From contig JACMZG010001914.1 of assembly GCA_018340805.1 (NCBI GenBank), forward strand, positions 44,657,414 through 44,721,413: a stretch of 64,000 nt of DNA, given 5' to 3'. Source of the stretch: Microvelia longipes. Taxonomy: Eukaryota; Arthropoda; Insecta; Hemiptera; Veliidae. The notes below the pieces were generated by a model that saw nothing but the letters and a program-made list of their open reading frames with translations, had not been told where the DNA came from and made no database searches. A program made the position numbers and the translations under genes. Of the stretch, positions 11,747 through 23,654 are shown piece by piece; position 1 is the stretch's first letter, and every line of letters begins with the position of its first letter.

Positions 11747-12200
11747 TTTAACAAATTACTAACTAATATTTATGAGCGTAAACAAATTTTAAATATTTCA
11801 AAAGAATTTAAAAACAAGAGTACAGCATTATTTGATAAAGGTGAGGAAATTGCTTCTCCAATTTTCTTTAGAGAAAATATTAAGTAAAAGCATTGAATAA
11901 ATGAATATTTTATCAATTAAATGAATCATTTAAATTTTTAAACTCAACCTGCTTTGTATAATAAAAACAGTGTTTCCTTTGTTTGTTATTCATGTTTTTA
12001 TTTATTTTTTGGAAAATACATGAGAATTTTACTTCATAGTAGTTTATTTTATTTATTCTACATTTATACCGTATGGAAATAAATTTGTTTTTATTAAAAA
12101 ACCAAAACAAAATTATCCGTTTCAGATGTTATTAAGACCTCCCGTGTGGTTTTTACCAAGTTTTTCAGTTCCTATTGTCATCATAAAATGATAATAGAGG
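11747..12200. other. Unassigned AT-rich stretch
   Basis: No feature supported; very AT-rich with short open frames only. Confidence 0.4.
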
Positions 12201-12214
12201 TCCGGGTGTACCCC

Positions 12215-12550
12215 TCTATACATAGAGATATATACTAGAGGGGGCATAGCCTATCTCAATACATTGAGAGGCTTGAAACATTTTTAGTGGGGCTCTCAGG
12301 GGCTCTGTGTAACCTCATTGAAACCTCCTCTAAGCGGGAGTTAAGGTTATAATTAATCAATTGTTTTCGGCTTCCCGCAGATTGTTTGTGTTGTGGTTTG
12401 TTTTTTTAAACATTCTACTATATAATTTACTGTTTTTTTTGTTATGATTATTTGATGATAATAATAATCAAATGTGGTCAGGTTACTTTTTCGATGTTTT
12501 AAAATTCAACCAATAGGGCCTCTCTAGTAATATATCTCTATGCCTCTATA
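12215..12550 (+). mobile_element. MITE family M1, best copy
   Basis: Inverted ends CATAGAGATATATACTAGAG (about 12221-12240) and the complement of CATAGAGATATATTACTAGA (near 12523-12546). Internal landmarks are GGGGCTCTCAGGGGCTCTGT, GTAACCTCATTGAAACCTCC and GTTAAGGTTATAATTAATCA. Related sequence occurs at 3.2, 18.8, 28.2 and 40.4 kb. No ORF and no clear TSD, so the superfamily is undetermined. Confidence 0.75.
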
Positions 12551-14335
12551 TAATAAACAGGGAAATAAATTTTAATTTTCAGATGCTAAGAAGAAAACTA
12601 ACTTTACAACCGACAAGGAGGAAAGCTAGAGTGATGCTTAGTTATTATTCTTCTGAAACAGTAAATTAATTAAAATTTCAGAGAATAAAAATTAAAAATA
12701 TTTAGAGATATTAAATTACTTATAACGTCTAAGGATACTAAGTAATATACAAAGTTATAGGATACTATAATATAATTAATATTATTATTATAAGGATACT
12801 CTAAGCAGTATTTTCTTTAACACTCTAATATTCCATTTAGGAGTAAAAGAGTTTTCCAGGCGAGTGTGCGAACACAATGTTACAAATACAACCATTTTCC
12901 TGTACTTTACACAAATATTCATAAACGACCTGTTTTTCGTAAAAACAAATTTTGTTTATATTATAACGCGATAAAAACAAAGTCTATAACTTTTACAGAA
13001 AATTTTCCTGTAATAATATCAAAATTTGCATTTTAATAAAAGGGAAAATATTTTCAAGGCCCTTATTTGAGACACAATGCTATAAGACACTTCCAAAATA
13101 AGTAAATAAGTTTATATTTACTTGAGGTGTTCGCCTTGCACGGTGTTTTGAGATGTTCTCCCTGCAATGTGATTGAGGTGTTCGCCTCGTAGCTCGTAAA
13201 ATACAATTTTACAAACTACTTCATGTTGCACCTTGGTATGGTTTGGTAAGCTAAGTTTAAAAAAAAAACCGTTAAAATCTGTTACATTGAAGAATTTAAA
13301 AAAAAATCAGTGTTACCAATAATTTTGGTTGAAAAACAATAATTTAAACTAAATTAAGAATTTCACGATTTAAGTCCACAAAAAGAAACTTTTTAATTAT
13401 AAAGAACCCTCTTTGTTTAACACGGAATACTTAATATTTCCTACTACTATAGAAAACAGGAGGGAAAATTCAGGAGCAAGTCTATTTTTCCAAGCTTTTC
13501 CGGAGCAATCAACATTATGAACCCACTTGACAACTTACTGAGTTATTTGGATGACTCTGTCAAATAAATCTGACATGAAAGCTCTCCAATGTGAAAGAGT
13601 GCGGGAAAAATACAGCAAGAATTTTTTTTTCTATTTCTCTTGTAAAATAATGTCTGTGTCAGAATACAATATACGAAGACAAGACTGTGAAAATGTTTTT
13701 ATTTCTATATATTTATGTTTTTCATTCCATAGCGTTTTGATGCTTTTATAAATAATTTGGTAGATTTAAATATTTTAAGCCAGAGAAGGCGTATTGTGTT
13801 TGCAAAATATAACTCATGGATTTATCGACCAAATATATTGGACGAATCCACAAAAAAGAACCAAGTTTACCAAAAAGTAATTTAACCATAAAAACGAAAC
13901 GAAATATTTATTGTGGAGAGACTGTGTTTCTTTTATTATTTTTTTAATGACTATATCATTAATACGAATCCAAGTACAACAATCTAGCAAACAAGCATCT
14001 GTCCAAGCTGTCTTTATTAGACTTAGAACCCACCCCTGCAGATGCCACAGTGCTTGGACGGATAAAGCCAAGCATTTTTCATTAATCTTTTTCTACGTAT
14101 TGTACTAAATTTGAAAACAAGTTTAAGCTACCATGTATGATTCTTTACCTAAGAAGAGAAATAAACAAATGAACTTATACCAATGAACCACATACAAGTT
14201 ACTCGTCGCCTACCTGCATGGCACCACTGTAAGGACGACGCAGCAATGTTGACATAGTTTCACATTCTGTTTCAGGAAGAAGAAAAAGTTTATAAACTTA
14301 AATTTTTATTTAAGTTTATTTTTTATTTTAAATAA
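12551..14335. other. Unassigned stretch
   Basis: AT-rich, with no recognisable gene. A short phrase TTGAGGTGTTCGCCT occurs twice near 13120-13190. Open frames near 13551-14108 on both strands have no recognisable motif. Confidence 0.35.
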
Positions 14336-14339
14336 TTTC

Positions 14340-14470
14340 ATGAGTTATTCAGTATTAATACTGAATATTATATATTCAGTAATAGTTATATATTACTGAA
14401 TATATATAATTATATATTACTGAATATATATAATTATATATTCAGTAATATATAATAATTGATTATTTAA
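14340..14470. repeat. AT-rich inverted repeats (TACTGAATAT)
   Basis: Alternating TATTACTGAATATATATAAT and its complement make several overlapping palindromes that could extrude as hairpins. It may be the terminal part of an unidentified foldback element or a simple AT expansion. Confidence 0.6.
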
Positions 14471-15524
14471 ATAATTACAAAAATAAAGGAATAAAACGTG
14501 ATATAATTGTTTATAATAAGCGGTGATTGGTTCAGGACAAATTTAAACACGATTATATATTTTCCTGATTTTAAACGAATTTACAGAAAACTTACACAGG
14601 TATCATTAAAGGTGAATTAAAACTGATACTGAAATTAAACTTGGCACATTCCGCAGTCTTATACAGGACCTAACGTGTGCCATATTTCAAAATTATTCCA
14701 ACATATTTCCGAGTTTAAACCATTTTAAAGACATAACGACTAATGAAGTCATAATTTAATGTATCTATAATTTGGCACAACTAGATACAATGATTGATTT
14801 TTATGGCAAGTTTTAACTTTCCAGCACCAACACGCTGGTAGAGCTACAACGAAATATTGCTTTGTGTTGTCAATACTAACACAATACTTTTCCTATACTT
14901 ACCTAAATGAGGAAATGTAAAACAAGAAAAATAAAAAATTACTCTAAGTATTCTTTTATATTTTATGATTTTGTCACTGATTTTGCAAGATCAATAATTA
15001 GCTCCAAGACGTACTAAGGGTACTCTTTATTAATTATTGCTTTAAGTTGAAAGCTGGTTTTAATGTATATCGTGGAGAGAAGTCTTCGTATCGATTTATT
15101 GATGTGAACTCCACTAACTCCATGAAAAAGCGTTTTTCCTTCGTCTATAATCCTTTCTTAATTTGCATACTTATTAAAATGTTTAAATAATATGATAAAA
15201 CTTTTTAAATAATATTCTAAAAAATTCTTTTATTCTTTTTACAAGAGAAAAAAATATAAGGAAAGGAAAATGTAAAGCAGGGTCGATAATGTGCAAAGGA
15301 AATTTTATAAACTCTATAAAAGGTTGTTACGTGGAAAAGATTTTCCACTTATTAATTATTTTATTTTTAATTAAAATAATATTTTTGCATCATAATGGCC
15401 GTGACAGCAAACCAAGTCAATGCTATTATAATTAAAAACAAGTCAATGCTATTATAATTAAAAAAAACCCAAGCTTACATACATCGCATAGAGATACGGC
15501 TCTATATAGGCTCTATTTTAAAAC
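14471..15524. other. Unassigned stretch
   Basis: No supported gene. A 26-bp phrase, CAAGTCAATGCTATTATAAT plus ATTAAA, is duplicated in tandem just before 15470. Confidence 0.35.
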
Positions 15525-15670
15525 AATAAATCGGGTACGGGGTACCTCGGAACTTCTTACCCCATCGGATTCGCTACGCTCATCTTCAAATTTCGGTCTC
15601 ACTTCGCTCGCCCTTAGAATATGACTAATTCGGTTTGTTCCCAGGGGTCACCTGTGGTGATAGTTTTTTT
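15525..15670. repeat. GC-richer palindromic repeat with TCGCTTCGCTCG-type core
   Basis: Contains CGGGGTACCTCGG, GGATTCGCTACGCTCATC and TCTCACTTCGCTCGCCC. A related phrase set (GGGGTACATCGG, GGACTCGCTTCGCTCGTC) occurs at 56640-56720, and GGGTACCTCGG at 63420. Probably fragments of one dispersed repeat; the ends are not defined. Confidence 0.5.
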
Positions 15671-16070
15671 CTGTTTCCCCTCAGTAGTATCCCTACTGAT
15701 GGGCCGTATATTTTAGTATGTTCCACATATGTACTACATGCATTTTAAGCACTTTTATTTCTGGTTTTTAATCTCCGTATTTCTTGTAATTTATTATTTC
15801 TTTTTATCTTAAAACTTTTAATCTTGTTAAAATGAAGTTCGAAAATGTTAATTCCAACATACTGATTTTTTCCGTTGTTTCAGTAGTAAATACTTCAAAT
15901 TTTGTTTTTTTTTTAAGTCCGATTTATTTTTTTATTTTTTAATTAAAATCGTGATATCTTCTTTGAATCATGTTATGGTTAGTGAATTTAAAATAGCTAA
16001 AGTAAGTCATCAAAATTTATTTCTTCAGTGAATTTTAGGAATTGTTTCTGGATGTCTAAGTGCTAGTAAT

Positions 16071-16300
16071 ATGGGGGAGTGGTAGTAACTACCAGGCAAG
16101 TAGGCCACGTTGTTGGGCCCTTTTTGCCAGCTCCCTAAGATAGAGTTCTACTCCTTTTAATTTCAAGTGTAGGTATATTTCATCTAATCTAGACAGAAGA
16201 GCCGTGAATTTCTATGGTACCTCTCATGCTTTTTCAAGCAATCATACATATTTTCACTAAATCTCATAGTCTAGAGAAAACTGGGATTAACACGTGTTCT
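16071..16300 (-). mobile_element. SINE-A copy truncated at its head
   Basis: On the minus strand the sequence runs from the SINE-A body (ACACGTGTTAATCCCAG, GCATGAGAGG, AGCCGTGAATTTC complement) to the tail CCCAACAACGTGGCCTACTT and GCCTGGTAGTTACTACC. The tRNA-like head is absent. The first bases outside it, GGGGTCACCT, also occur at 15652, but that spacing does not behave as a normal TSD. Confidence 0.85.
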
Positions 16301-16604
16301 CAGGGGTCACCTATTCAGCATTTAGCGACAAATCTAAATGCTAAAGGAGCTAAATTCTCCTTAACTTTTGTGATCAAACTAAAACCTTGAGAGAGGTACT
16401 TTCCGCATTGAAACGAAACTAAGTATACTTATCTCTTACATAAATTGATACGCTTTTAATAAATTGTACATAAATTAAATTTAAGTTATTTTTCATTTGT
16501 TTTAAAAACGTATGCGTACACAAGCTGATAGAGTTTATAAGGTGATTCAATTGGAGGGTTTTTATGAATGATATAGTTTGTTTTTATATGTTAGGTTATA
16601 GTCA

Positions 16605-16664
16605 GGAATTGACGTCATTGCAGGAATAAATACCGCCTATACCGATTCCTGCAATGACGTCACA
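16605..16664. repeat. Hairpin with TGACGTCATTGCAGGAAT arms
   Basis: The inverted arms TGACGTCATTGCAGGAAT and ATTCCTGCAATGACGTCA surround a loop of about 18 nt, immediately upstream of the M2 insertion. It could be the remains of a small foldback element. Confidence 0.75.
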
Positions 16665-16677
16665 TGTCATTCATAAA

Positions 16678-17220
16678 CTTAGAATAATACTTTATATAGA
16701 AGGAGCACTACTGATAACACGAAAGCCGGTTCACTGGTGCAACTAAGTAATGCTGCCACCCTAACAATATACAATTTTCTAAAAAAAAAGTTGGCAATAC
16801 TTCCGGTTGCTGAATTATTATGTTCTATTATTAATTAATGATTGATTATTCATAAAATACTAATATAAATATCGGTGCATTACAATATTTAAAGTATTTT
16901 AAATTGTAGTTTAACGTATTTATTAAAATTATATATAATAAGTAGTCCTCGTCAACTAAATGTAGATTCTTGTATTCCGTCACCCTTTTGCCATCTAAGA
17001 CCAGTTGTATTAAATACTCAGCAGGTGTTTTAAGTTATTATATTTGTTCTTTACGATCTTTCTTCGTTAATAGAAATTTATGACAAATATTTAAAATAAT
17101 GTTTTGTTGTCAGGTTGGCAGCATTACTTAGTTGCACCAGTCAACCGGCTTTCGTGTTATCAGTAGAATTACATTGTGTTTACGGCCCTGTGCTCCTTCT
17201 ATATATAGTATTATTCTAAG
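16678..17220 (-). mobile_element. MITE M2 copy 2 (543 bp, perfect 8-bp TSD)
   Basis: Inverted ends CTTAGAATAATACT... and ...AGTATTATTCTAAG. Both flanks are TTCATAAA (16670-16677 and 17221-17228), an exact 8-bp TSD. Internally it is the reverse complement of the copy at 9652-10188, including AAAGCCGGTT, TCAGCAACCGGA-type and GGTGGCGGAATACAAG blocks. No transposase. The better TSD suggests a younger insertion than copy 1. Confidence 0.93.
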
Positions 17221-17228
17221 TTCATAAA

Positions 17229-17817
17229 AAAGTCAGGTTATAACCTCCGAATGCGTTTGCTTTGTTTACATCGAATTGAATCAACATATAAATTTTTAAC
17301 ATCTTGATACGTACACAAGTTATTTGATAAAATGAACTAATTCTAATAATCATATGAAACTTGAGGGTCATATAAGTGGATATATAAGTTCATGCCTGCA
17401 AAATCTTAAATTGGTCAAAACATTTTTCCACGTTTTACGATTTTGTTAAAATTTTATGCTGAGTCATTATTGGCGGTTACTGACGACATATTTCCCGGAT
17501 AGCACAACTAAACCTAAACATTAATTCTTGTCCTGTATTTCAACTCAAGCATAAATACACTGAGAACTAAGTTGATAATAGTACATACACATACAGACAG
17601 ACAACTTTTTGTAAACTACTCACGAGCTTCATCATCCAAAACGGATGATTCAGGTGAAAAATCGATTTCGGACTTTTAGTAATACTTTTTCCTCTCCGGC
17701 AGGAGGGAAGTAAGTATATATTATTGGTCTTGTTTATAATACAAAACAATATGCGAATTAAATTATTTTATCTCCAGAAGGGTAATAATCAAAACATTTC
17801 GGGGCTTGTTTTTATGT
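17229..17817. other. Unassigned stretch with one dispersed motif
   Basis: Mostly featureless. At 17458-17502 the phrase TGAGTCATTATTGGCGGTTA followed by ATATTTCCCGGATAGCACAA resembles sequences at 26.84 and 35.69 kb, so it is a dispersed repeat of unknown type. Confidence 0.4.
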
Positions 17818-18742
17818 AATAATAACCGTCATTATAACCCGGCGAGAAGGAATAATTTATTATTTCCCGCCGGTTTATAATCCAGATTAGCCAACTTAAT
17901 TATTGAGTATTTAAATTTACAGATTCAAAAATCTACGTAAAGAATTTCGAGTAAACAAAGTTATGTTGGCAGCACTGATTCATTAAATCCCAGCTGCCTG
18001 TAAACAAATAATATCTTTATAAAATCTGTTTTGACGATAAATTCCTACTTTTTTACTAAGTTTTTTCTTATCTTTCAAAATTTTCCTGTTATATTTATCA
18101 TAAAAGGATTTAGTGCGGTTGTTTACGATGGAAAGTGATAATGAAATGATAGTAAACGACATAGATGAATTGTTTCCCGATATCCCCGATAATCCTCAAC
18201 CGTCTTGTATAGATGACGAAGCAAATACGGTTAAAAGATATTAATAATAACAAAAAACCTGAAGCTATAAGCAATTGTACAAATCGTACATTTAATTTTT
18301 AGTAATAGAGCATTTAGGTATTTAACTTTTGTTTAATACGATATTTGTTTGTTATGTATGTATGTGGTTATGTTGTATGTATAATATATTATACAATGTA
18401 TTTTTGTTAATTTTGCATAAAATAGTATAATTATGTTTCATTGATTCTATATATAAACAAATACAGTTTTTTTTCATATATATTGTTTTTCCTTCTAGAG
18501 ATAAAACTTTGTATGCACCACGTGAATAATGCCCCATTATATAACCCTCGTCAAATTATCTTCCACGGCAAGCCTCGGGAGCTAATTGTAATTAATCCCT
18601 CGGCTAAAGCCTCGGGATTAAAATAAATAATACCCTCGGCTTGCGCCTCGGGATTTATAAATCATGATTCCTTCGGCTTTCAGCCTTAGGAATCATTACA
18701 GTGACCAGGGTTATAATGGGGGTCATTATTCACTAGGTGCAT
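17818..18742. mobile_element. Composite foldback region of family F
   Basis: The block AATAATAACC..CATTATAACCC at 17818 is related to AATAATGCCCCATTATATAA at 18524 and, inverted, to the block before 18742, which ends TAGGTGCATAAATAACTATT. The inner unit 18513-18742 has inverted ends ATGCACCACGTGAATAATG / CATTATTCACTAGGTGCAT around palindromes of the type CCTCGGCTTGCGCCTCGGGA. A hairpin GGCGAGAAGGAATAA.. / TTATTTCCCGCC lies at about 17838-17875. The true outer limits are uncertain. A short ORF (18128-18244) lies inside. Confidence 0.6.
18128..18244 (+). CDS. Candidate 38-codon acidic ORF inside family F region
   Basis: The ATG at 18128 opens a frame ending TAA at 18242-18244. The product begins MESDNEMIVNDIDELFPDIP and is strongly acidic, with few low-complexity runs. 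This differs from the Lys/Asn/Ile-rich random frames around it and looks like the N-terminus of a real protein, for instance a transposase or a host exon, cut short by TAATAA. No splice donor is obvious. No function is assigned, and it may be chance. Confidence 0.3.
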   Translation: MESDNEMIVNDIDELFPDIPDNPQPSCIDDEANTVKRY

Positions 18743-18779
18743 AAATAACTATTATTATAACTAACGAAAGCAATTAATT

Positions 18780-18850
18780 TTTTAAAACCTCTATATACTC
18801 TGGAAGGAGGCTACAATGAGGTTACACAGAGCCTTTAAACGTTGATTCAA
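18780..18850 (-). mobile_element. Fragment of MITE M1
   Basis: CCTCTATATACTCTGGAAGG, then GGCTACAATGAGGTTACACA and GAGCC, match the AATGAGGTTACACAGAGCC end block of M1 copies. Only this small part is present. Confidence 0.55.
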
Positions 18851-19465
18851 GCTCAAGTGATGTATCTCAGATTCATTCAGGCATTATTGCAAGAAAGAGA
18901 CAGCTTTCCTTACAATGGGTTTGTAGGTGCTGGAAATTTTGATAAGCGGAAGTTGTAGTGTTTACTAATTTTGTTGTGAAAAGCCCTTCCCCCCCTCCCC
19001 CCTCTGCCTCCAAGAGACAAGAAAGCAAAATGTAGCAGGAGGTTAACAATGAAAAGCAAATAGAATAAGGCAAAATTAAATGAACCATTTACAGTCAGCG
19101 GTGGCGGTGAAAAAATATAAAGTAATGAATTTAATTTGTTTCTAGGTACATATTTTTTCTTGAATTCTTCTATTCTATTAAAAGCTATTTCTAGAATTCG
19201 AAAGAAAAAGACTTGAATTTAATTAAATGTAAAACTGCACAATATTAAAAATAGCAAAGTAATAGAAACAAGATATTCCAACAAATTACCTGTAAAAAAA
19301 AATCGTACAGAAGCTTTCCTAACTTTTATTTGAATTACTGAGAAAATATACTTTGCAAGTTTTATAGAGATTTTCCTAAGGAAAAATGAGCTAAATAGGT
19401 TAGGCTCATAGAGAGAGTCTCTCCATCATTTTTTAAACGGGAAGGGGCACACTGATGAAGTATAC
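18851..19465. other. Unassigned stretch
   Basis: No gene or repeat supported, apart from a short C-run near 18985-19005. Confidence 0.35.
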
Positions 19466-19467
19466 AT

Positions 19468-19490
19468 ATTTTATATATATATATATATAC

Positions 19491-19568
<78 letters not shown>

Positions 19569-19672
19569 GAATTCTAATAAAAAAAAGAAAAAACTAAACG
19601 TTTAAGAAGTTATCAGCGCTAGTTAACAATAGCAGTGTTCGAAGTGGGAACACTTGTTCTTTTTTACAATTA
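19468..19672. repeat. (TA)n tract plus conserved 105-bp module
   Basis: A (TA)n microsatellite (about 19470-19568) is followed by a module with GAATTCTAATAAAAAAAAG, AAGAAGTTATCAGCGCTAGT and GTGGGAACACTTGTTCTTTT. The same module follows another (TA)n tract at 28849-28952, so the microsatellite and module probably belong to one dispersed element. Confidence 0.7.
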
Positions 19673-20354
19673 TTTGGCTTCTGGTAAAAGCAATTATTTA
19701 ATCTACAGAAAGACCAGGCAAGGGCCTAATTATGCTCATTTTTTAAAAAGGTACCATCTTCTTATACTGTAATTGACCGCTTAATATCAGATTAAACTCA
19801 AGCGCTCCCTAACGGCAAAAAGATTTATTATGATAACAAGAAAAAAACTTTTTAAAAGCCTTGCGGAAGAAACGACTCAATTTATTTTTATATTCTTGAG
19901 GCGTACTGTAAAACTTAATTTTAAAGACTTCTCCAGATAAAATCCCTTAATTCTTCTTGTTGCCAAATTTCAACATAGAAATTATCTTTATAAAAAAACG
20001 TCTACTTCGTAATAAAGTTAACGACTTGGTAGTGCAATGATAAAACAAGCAGTTAGTCTTCTAACAGAGCTTTGAAAGACTTGATTCTAAACATAAGCAT
20101 CATCACGCAATACACGACTTAAAGTAAATTTAACCTTAAGGGTTCATTATCTTTAATGTTGCGTAGTCTACTTGGCAGGCTGGATCCTCCCCCTACTACT
20201 ATTACTATTACTACCCCTACTGCTACTACCATTACTACTCTAAAGTAAAGCTGTTCTATATATTTATGTATTAGACTTGTCGAGTTAAGAGCTGTCGGGA
20301 TAAATTTTTTTAAGTCATATAAAAATAATTCTACTAAAAGATAATTCTACTTAC
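19673..20354. other. Unassigned stretch
   Basis: No supported feature except a short imperfect (ACT)n run near 20190-20240. This could be the tail of an eroded SINE or LINE, but no tail block is next to it. Confidence 0.35.
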
Positions 20355-20757
20355 AGTCTATCGTTTAGTTTAAAAATCCCCAAGGTCAAAAGTATTTTAG
20401 GGACTGACCAATCAGAGGAGCCGCTGCCAACCTCTCACTTAAAAAGAGAAAAAAATTCCTACCACAATAACCGCTATAGGGAAAAAACCTTCTTCCCGGC
20501 AATCGTTCACTTTGTTTGTGGTTCTTCTTTAGATTAAATCGTTTTGAAAACTACTTTCAAATTAATCTTAAAATAATATTTTAAAATAAAACTATACAAA
20601 AGAAATGTAAAAAAACATCGCCAAGAAAATACGGGTAAAATAACCTGCTTTGTTTACATAGTTTTTTTCCCCGCTCCCTTCTTGCCGGGATATTTTTTCC
20701 TATGAATCAGTGGTGTCTAAACTGACCTGTCAAGATTTTTAAACTAAACGATAGACT
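20355..20757. mobile_element. MITE M3 (about 403 bp)
   Basis: A perfect inverted pair, AGTCTATCGTTTAGTTTAAA plus AATC, occupies 20355-20378 and 20734-20757. Internal landmarks include CCCCAAGGTCA, GACCAATCAGAGGAGCCGCT and CTTCTTCCCGGCAATCGTT, with a second, inverted copy of the CTTCTTGCCGGGATATTTTTTCC type near 20680. A half copy is present at 29858-30066. No ORF and no TSD recognised. Confidence 0.8.
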
Positions 20758-21654
20758 CTAGAAGACATTTGTGGTAGGAATTTTAACCCGGAAGTTTCAA
20801 CTCATTCTCACTTCCCACTCTGAAGAGTCCGGTAAAGGTAAACACACAAAGAATTGAAAATCATTATAAGGTTTTTAAATTAATAGAGTATTTGTCAAAC
20901 AACCAGCGCTTGACTCAGGTAAAGAGATAAAACATATGCAAGTGCTTTATTTATTAAATAAAAACTGCACTTAAAACTGAAATAAATGTTAAAACTCTGA
21001 CTAATACTACGAAAATTTACTACTTCTATACGTTAAGCGTTTTAAAGGGAGTCAAACATTGTCCAGGGAAATAAACCTAAGTAAAATCATTTCTAAACAA
21101 AAGGGAATGTGGCGGAGGGGGGAGCTATATCGTGGTAACAGCTAAATATTATAACACCCGGTAGCAACACAAAAAATATCAAATTTCAACTTTATTTAAA
21201 GCATAGAATAGTATTTTCTTTTCCCAGAGAATCTTCATCAATTCAACAAATAGATATTGCGGATGATTTTGAATGGGAAAATAAATAGCAATATCAAATG
21301 GAGTATTTTGGATAAAAAACGAACTATTGAAAAATATGCAACTAGAAGTAAGGGCTGCTGAGGAAGATACATAAATACGCCTTTGCCAACTGAACAAAAC
21401 TGAAAAACACACAAGTAGAAACTATTCAACAACGGTTTTGGTCAAATTGAAAACAGTAAGCAGAAATTTTTCCAATTCCTGTTGCTTTAAGTTTTGCCTT
21501 AAACATGACATTATATAATATTTTTAGTAGACAATGCATAGACATGGTTATTATATAAAATAATTATTTGCACATGATAAATTATAGGTTCACTACTACA
21601 TTTTAAAATAATTGATTTTTACATTCACTTATAGTACCCTATGAAACATGTATT
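20758..21654. other. Unassigned stretch
   Basis: No gene supported; two overlapping minus-strand open frames near 21179-21432 show no motif. Confidence 0.35.
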
Positions 21655-21845
21655 TTATAGATGCTGACCGAACACTATATCCGACCACTATGTCCGAACA
21701 CTTTATCCGACCAGTCCGACCACTTTATCCGACCACTATGTCCGAACACTTTATCCGACCACTATGTCCGAACACTTTATCCGACCACTATGTCCGAACA
21801 CTTTATCCGACCACTATGTCCGAAACTATAACCGAGCACTATGTT
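21655..21845. repeat. 26-bp minisatellite (CCGACCACTATGTCCGAACA)
   Basis: About seven tandem units of TTATCCGACCACTATGTCCG plus AACACT, with one unit altered to CCAGTCCGACC. Confidence 0.9.
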
Positions 21846-22116
21846 TTACATCTGCTAAACGATTGCCCCTTACTAGGTTCTTGTGTGTATCCACCTCATA
21901 CCAGATTTCACACTAAACGTAGACCTAACATACGCATGCAGACATAGCTTTAGCAAACTTTATATTGTACTATCAGGGAGTTATGTTATAACTCCCTGCC
22001 ACATCTTTTTCACGGCTTATTAACTGCTAAATAATACATTACACAGAAATGACGAGCAGCTAAGCTGTATTATTCTTCGTCCTGGTGGTATTTTGTAAAC
22101 CAGAGCATTAGACTAC

Positions 22117-22440
22117 TCAGGTACCCACCTTAGGGCAAACCTGGAAAGTAAAAGGATGCCTCTCAGTCCTTTTATCTCCTCCCCTCCCCTCGAACAAGTC
22201 TACTGACTCGCAGAAAGTTGTTCGCTTGTTTAAGGATGGTTCTATAAGTTTCTCTAGAGGAACGCTGGCAAGACCAAAGGTCTGCCACCAAAGATACGTC
22301 AATGCAGGGCAAATGCTTAGTATATGTGAAGGAGTTACCCCGTCCTCCTCACATATCCTGCATTTAGGACTAGCTGCCAATCCTATGTGGTTTTATTACG
22401 GTTTTCCGGCCTCAGTCCAGTTTTTGTGGGCCGTGGGCCA
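22117..22440 (-). pseudogene. LINE ORF2 C-terminal zinc-knuckle relic
   Basis: The minus-strand frame ending at 22117 encodes CRICEEDGVTPSHILSIC followed by PALTYLWWQTFG, the Cys/Cys/His/Cys knuckle typical of the far C-terminus of RNase H-bearing LINE ORF2 proteins. Further upstream (22380-22440) other frames give CLLAHGPQKL and KPHRIG-like pieces that fit the segment before the knuckle, implying stops and frameshifts. There is no reverse transcriptase domain. The sequence after the knuckle (EGRGGDKRTERHPF) does not look conserved. It is a different subfamily from the relics at 8.6 and 62 kb. Confidence 0.8.
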
Positions 22441-22444
22441 ATAA

Positions 22445-23654
22445 ACATTGGTTAATAAATGATACCTTAATGTGCAACGAAGCAGTAATTAATAGGGCGC
22501 CAGATCGTTTTTTTTTTATTAATGTAGGGACGATCAACCTTCAGTAACCAGGTCGCTAAAAGTAGGCACATACACAGCTTTTATTTTGTTTAAGTATAAA
22601 CTATTTATATTTATAGATGTTAAGATGACAACAGGTTACCTTCAAAAGAATACTTAAACTTTGTTAAAAATAAACAATAAATTAAAAGTATGAAACCTAT
22701 CTTTACAAAAATGTGAAGGCCTTCCCTAGCTGTCCTATATATATGGTACTTGCATTATTGATCCTTATACGAGAAGTATATAAGTATAATTTAATATAAC
22801 AAGAAGGATTATAAATAATTAAAAGAAAAGGATAAAAGTCGATAATAGTTATCTAGGGTCCTCTAAGCGTCCAGAATCATGACCAAGTTCGCCTCAAGTT
22901 GTTGCGACCTCATACTGATTATAAAGCTTCCCTGCTTCCGAACCAAACGCCTAAAGAGAGCAGGAGTTCAAATAGGTCTTGAAAGCTCTTAGAAAGCCTC
23001 TAGTATCACTCTTGGAAAACGCTTCTTGTCCGTCTGACGTCCGACATCCAATGGGACCAGAGAGACTCAGAAACTACAACAAATATCGGGAAACTAAGTA
23101 CATAGAAAAATAACGTATAAGAAATCCAAAAGAACTAATAATAAACTTTTAAAATAGAACAGTGTAAAGAAAAGAAAGAAGACTCTTAAAGAAGAGCACG
23201 GCTTACCTCAATTGAGAAATAAAGAAAATACTCCAAAATATAGCACAATGTAAACAGAAGTATAAGAATTAGGACTTAAATTAACACCACTCACAAAACA
23301 ACTATACAATCCAAAAATGGATTGAAACTCCTATAAAATCCTAAAACATAGAAACTTCTGCCACGAGAGCAAAAAAAACAACGCGTCTGGCAACAGAAAA
23401 AAAAAATGACGTAACCTCTACAAAAAGTGACGAAAGCAATGGCGCCTAATTCAAATCCTGAATTTTTCGAAACTTAACCAACGAAGCCGTTACCTTCGTA
23501 CTATAAGTAAGTTAAAATAAAAAATCTGTAACAGTTTAAATGGCGGTTAAGCCGACATTGAGTTATTGAGAGGCAGATACTTCTTTTCAGGGCTACAAGT
23601 GACTCGGTAAGCCTTTTAGATGGTCGTTTAATAGGCAGCTAGTATGATTCTTTG
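22445..23654. other. Unassigned stretch
   Basis: No coding or repeat signal supported. A-rich in places. Confidence 0.35.

Noticed and set aside
15651..16310. GGGGTCACCT on both sides of the truncated SINE-A as a TSD
   Set aside because: The left copy is 400 bp away from the SINE tail, so it does not border the insertion.
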